DNA from: Hyperoplus lanceolatus
Lineage: Eukaryota > Chordata > Actinopteri > Uranoscopiformes > Ammodytidae
Assembly: GCA_026929865.2 (NCBI GenBank)
Contig: CM049410.1
Coordinates: 6,391,001 to 6,455,000 of the forward strand
Direction: 5' to 3'
DNA length: 64,000 bases
The notes under the pieces: model-generated
Database searches by the model: none
What the model was told of the DNA's origin: nothing
What the model saw: the letters and a program-made list of their open reading frames with translations, nothing else
Position numbers and translations under genes: made by a program
Shown: positions 62,755 through 64,000 of the stretch, in pieces
Numbering within the stretch: the stretch's first letter is position 1
Layout of the letters: every line of letters begins with the position of its first letter

Positions 62755-64000
62755 GTGAGGGGGGGCCTAACAACAGGACAAGTCTGTGGTGACTGGAAGC
62801 GAGGCGCTAAGCTAAAGCTAATTAGCAGCAAGATACCTCCCTTATCTAACGAGGACTATCAAACACTCATACAGAGGATTACAGCACTGGAAACAAAAAT
62901 TAATCGAATAGAAATGAACATTGAAGTGAATGGACTATGTGGGAACGACAACACTCTACCAGTGACTTTAAACAGTGGACAAGATTGAGCTAACGCACAG
63001 CTAACTAGCACCGACAAGGCTATGAAGAAACAAAAGGGCCGTGTCCAGGTTAGTGATAACCCTCCCTGGAATCGTCTTGGTGGAAGGCCAAAGAGATTGG
63101 AACAGGGAGGACGGATAACCGGCAGGGCCGAGCACCATGAGATGACTGATCTGGATGACTGGCCTGCGTTATCACTCAGGCACGGTGCCTCCTCAACCCC
63201 CACGCCTCGGAGGCCGCAGCAATGGATTACTGCAAGGGGGAGAGGTAACAACAACAAACTTCCACAGCAAACAAGTGTGCAAGTGTCGAACCGGTTTACT
63301 CCACTGATGCAAGTCCCTGGATTTCCCTCTGATGACCAAGATAGCATAGCGCCTTCACACAACAAGGTAAGGCCCGAAAGCCAAGAGCCACAGAGAGAGC
63401 TAACAACCGGGCTAAACAAGCTAACGACCGAGCCTGCAAATCTGATTGCTGGAGACTTTTCTATTAGAGATATGAAAAGCATGTTTAGTGTTGACACCAA
63501 AGTACTCTGCTTTCCCAATGATATGGTGTCGGACCTAGAAGAGAGAATCCTGGAAATTGCAGCTGCACACACAACTGTAAAGACCTTTATTCTGCACATC
63601 GGGTCAAATGATGTTGTAAGACAAGAGTCTGAAATGTTGAAACAGGACTTTAAGAATCTCCTGAACACGGTCAGCTCACTGAATGCTGAGGTGTTTATCA
63701 GAGGTCCTCTGCCACCAATCAGAAGAGGACCTGAGCGATTCACTAGACTGTTAGCATTGAACACATGGCTTTCAACTGCGTGCCCTGACCACTCAGTGCA
63801 TTTTATTGACAATTTTAATATTTTCTGGAACCGCAAACAGCTTTTTAAGACAGATGGACTTTGTCTAAATAAGGCTGGAGTCAAACTATTCACATCCAAC
63901 GTGATGTACGTCCTACGTCACCAATCTGTTCGTGCCAAGGACAAGGCCCAGGAGGAGAAGATAACACAGCGTAGCAGCAGCGCCGAAGGACAACTGCCGG
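62755..64000 (+). mobile_element. Non-LTR retrotransposon ORF1 with esterase-like domain, interrupted by TGA and cut by the window edge
   Basis: One plus-strand frame is open from 62755 to the last base except for a TGA at 62986. Before the stop is a coiled-coil segment (YQTLIQRITALETKINRIEM). After it, from a Met at 63022, come a basic Gly-rich region and an SGNH-hydrolase-like fold: AGDFSIRDM (block I, from 63448), HIGSND (block III, 63598-63612) and DGLCLNKAGVKLF (block V, from 63853). Such esterase domains occur in ORF1 of CR1/L2-group LINEs. ORF2 would lie beyond the window. A 346-aa antisense frame here is a shadow. Confidence 0.7.

Noticed and set aside
62859..63899. 346-aa minus-strand ORF at the right edge
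   Set aside because: It is antisense to the LINE ORF1 frame, which shows coiled-coil and SGNH-like motifs. The minus translation has no recognisable domain and unusual Ser/Leu/Cys composition.

Overview
The window is nuclear DNA of a ray-finned (teleost) fish. It holds vertebrate genes split by GT-AG introns, many (CA)n/(TG)n microsatellites, tRNA-derived SINEs, non-LTR retrotransposons with target-site duplications, and several classes of DNA transposon. I see no bacterial-style operon, CRISPR array or rRNA gene. All splice junctions were read by eye and every coding join keeps its frame.

Layout. (1) 247-3448, plus strand: aimp2, scaffold protein of the multi-tRNA-synthetase complex, complete in four coding exons (322 aa). 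(2) 6324-8546, minus strand: a two-exon ZBED/hAT-transposase-derived gene (638 aa). Splicing rebuilds its BED zinc finger, and the third catalytic acidic residue is Gln. (3) 11545-27520, plus: cacng4, a TARP-type AMPA-receptor auxiliary subunit (324 aa, four exons, C-terminal TTPV). (4) 33695-57267, plus: cacng1, the skeletal-muscle dihydropyridine-receptor gamma-1 subunit (228 aa, four exons). The cacng4-cacng1 tandem matches the human 17q24 order. (5) Inside the 20.4-kb intron 1 of cacng1, on the minus strand, lies an intact gene for an unrecognised 294-aa signal-peptide/membrane protein (43874-44758, with a 5'UTR intron). Decayed tandem copies of it lie at about 42.1, 46.2-48.2 and 48.6-50.4 kb. 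Two of the repeated 5' regions carry an interferon-stimulated-response-element match at the same relative place. This is the best candidate for an undescribed system. (6) 57.3-64.0 kb: no host gene seen. It holds a TTAA-flanked MITE, a LINE tail, a nearly full Tc1 transposon (60683-62314) and the start of a LINE whose ORF1 has an esterase-like domain and runs off the window.

Mobile DNA. Clear target-site duplications define two hAT elements (16191-17550 and 21895-24259, 8 bp each), a 5'-truncated LINE (40211-41213, 13 bp), a Harbinger-like element (35558-37657, TTA) carrying a nested foldback, and TA- or TTAA-flanked MITEs. At least five copies of one SINE family are present.

The two CACNG proteins act in neuronal AMPA receptors and muscle calcium channels, and aimp2 in the translation machinery. 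I see no functional link between these and the nested membrane-protein family. Its position inside cacng1 looks like a product of insertion and tandem duplication.
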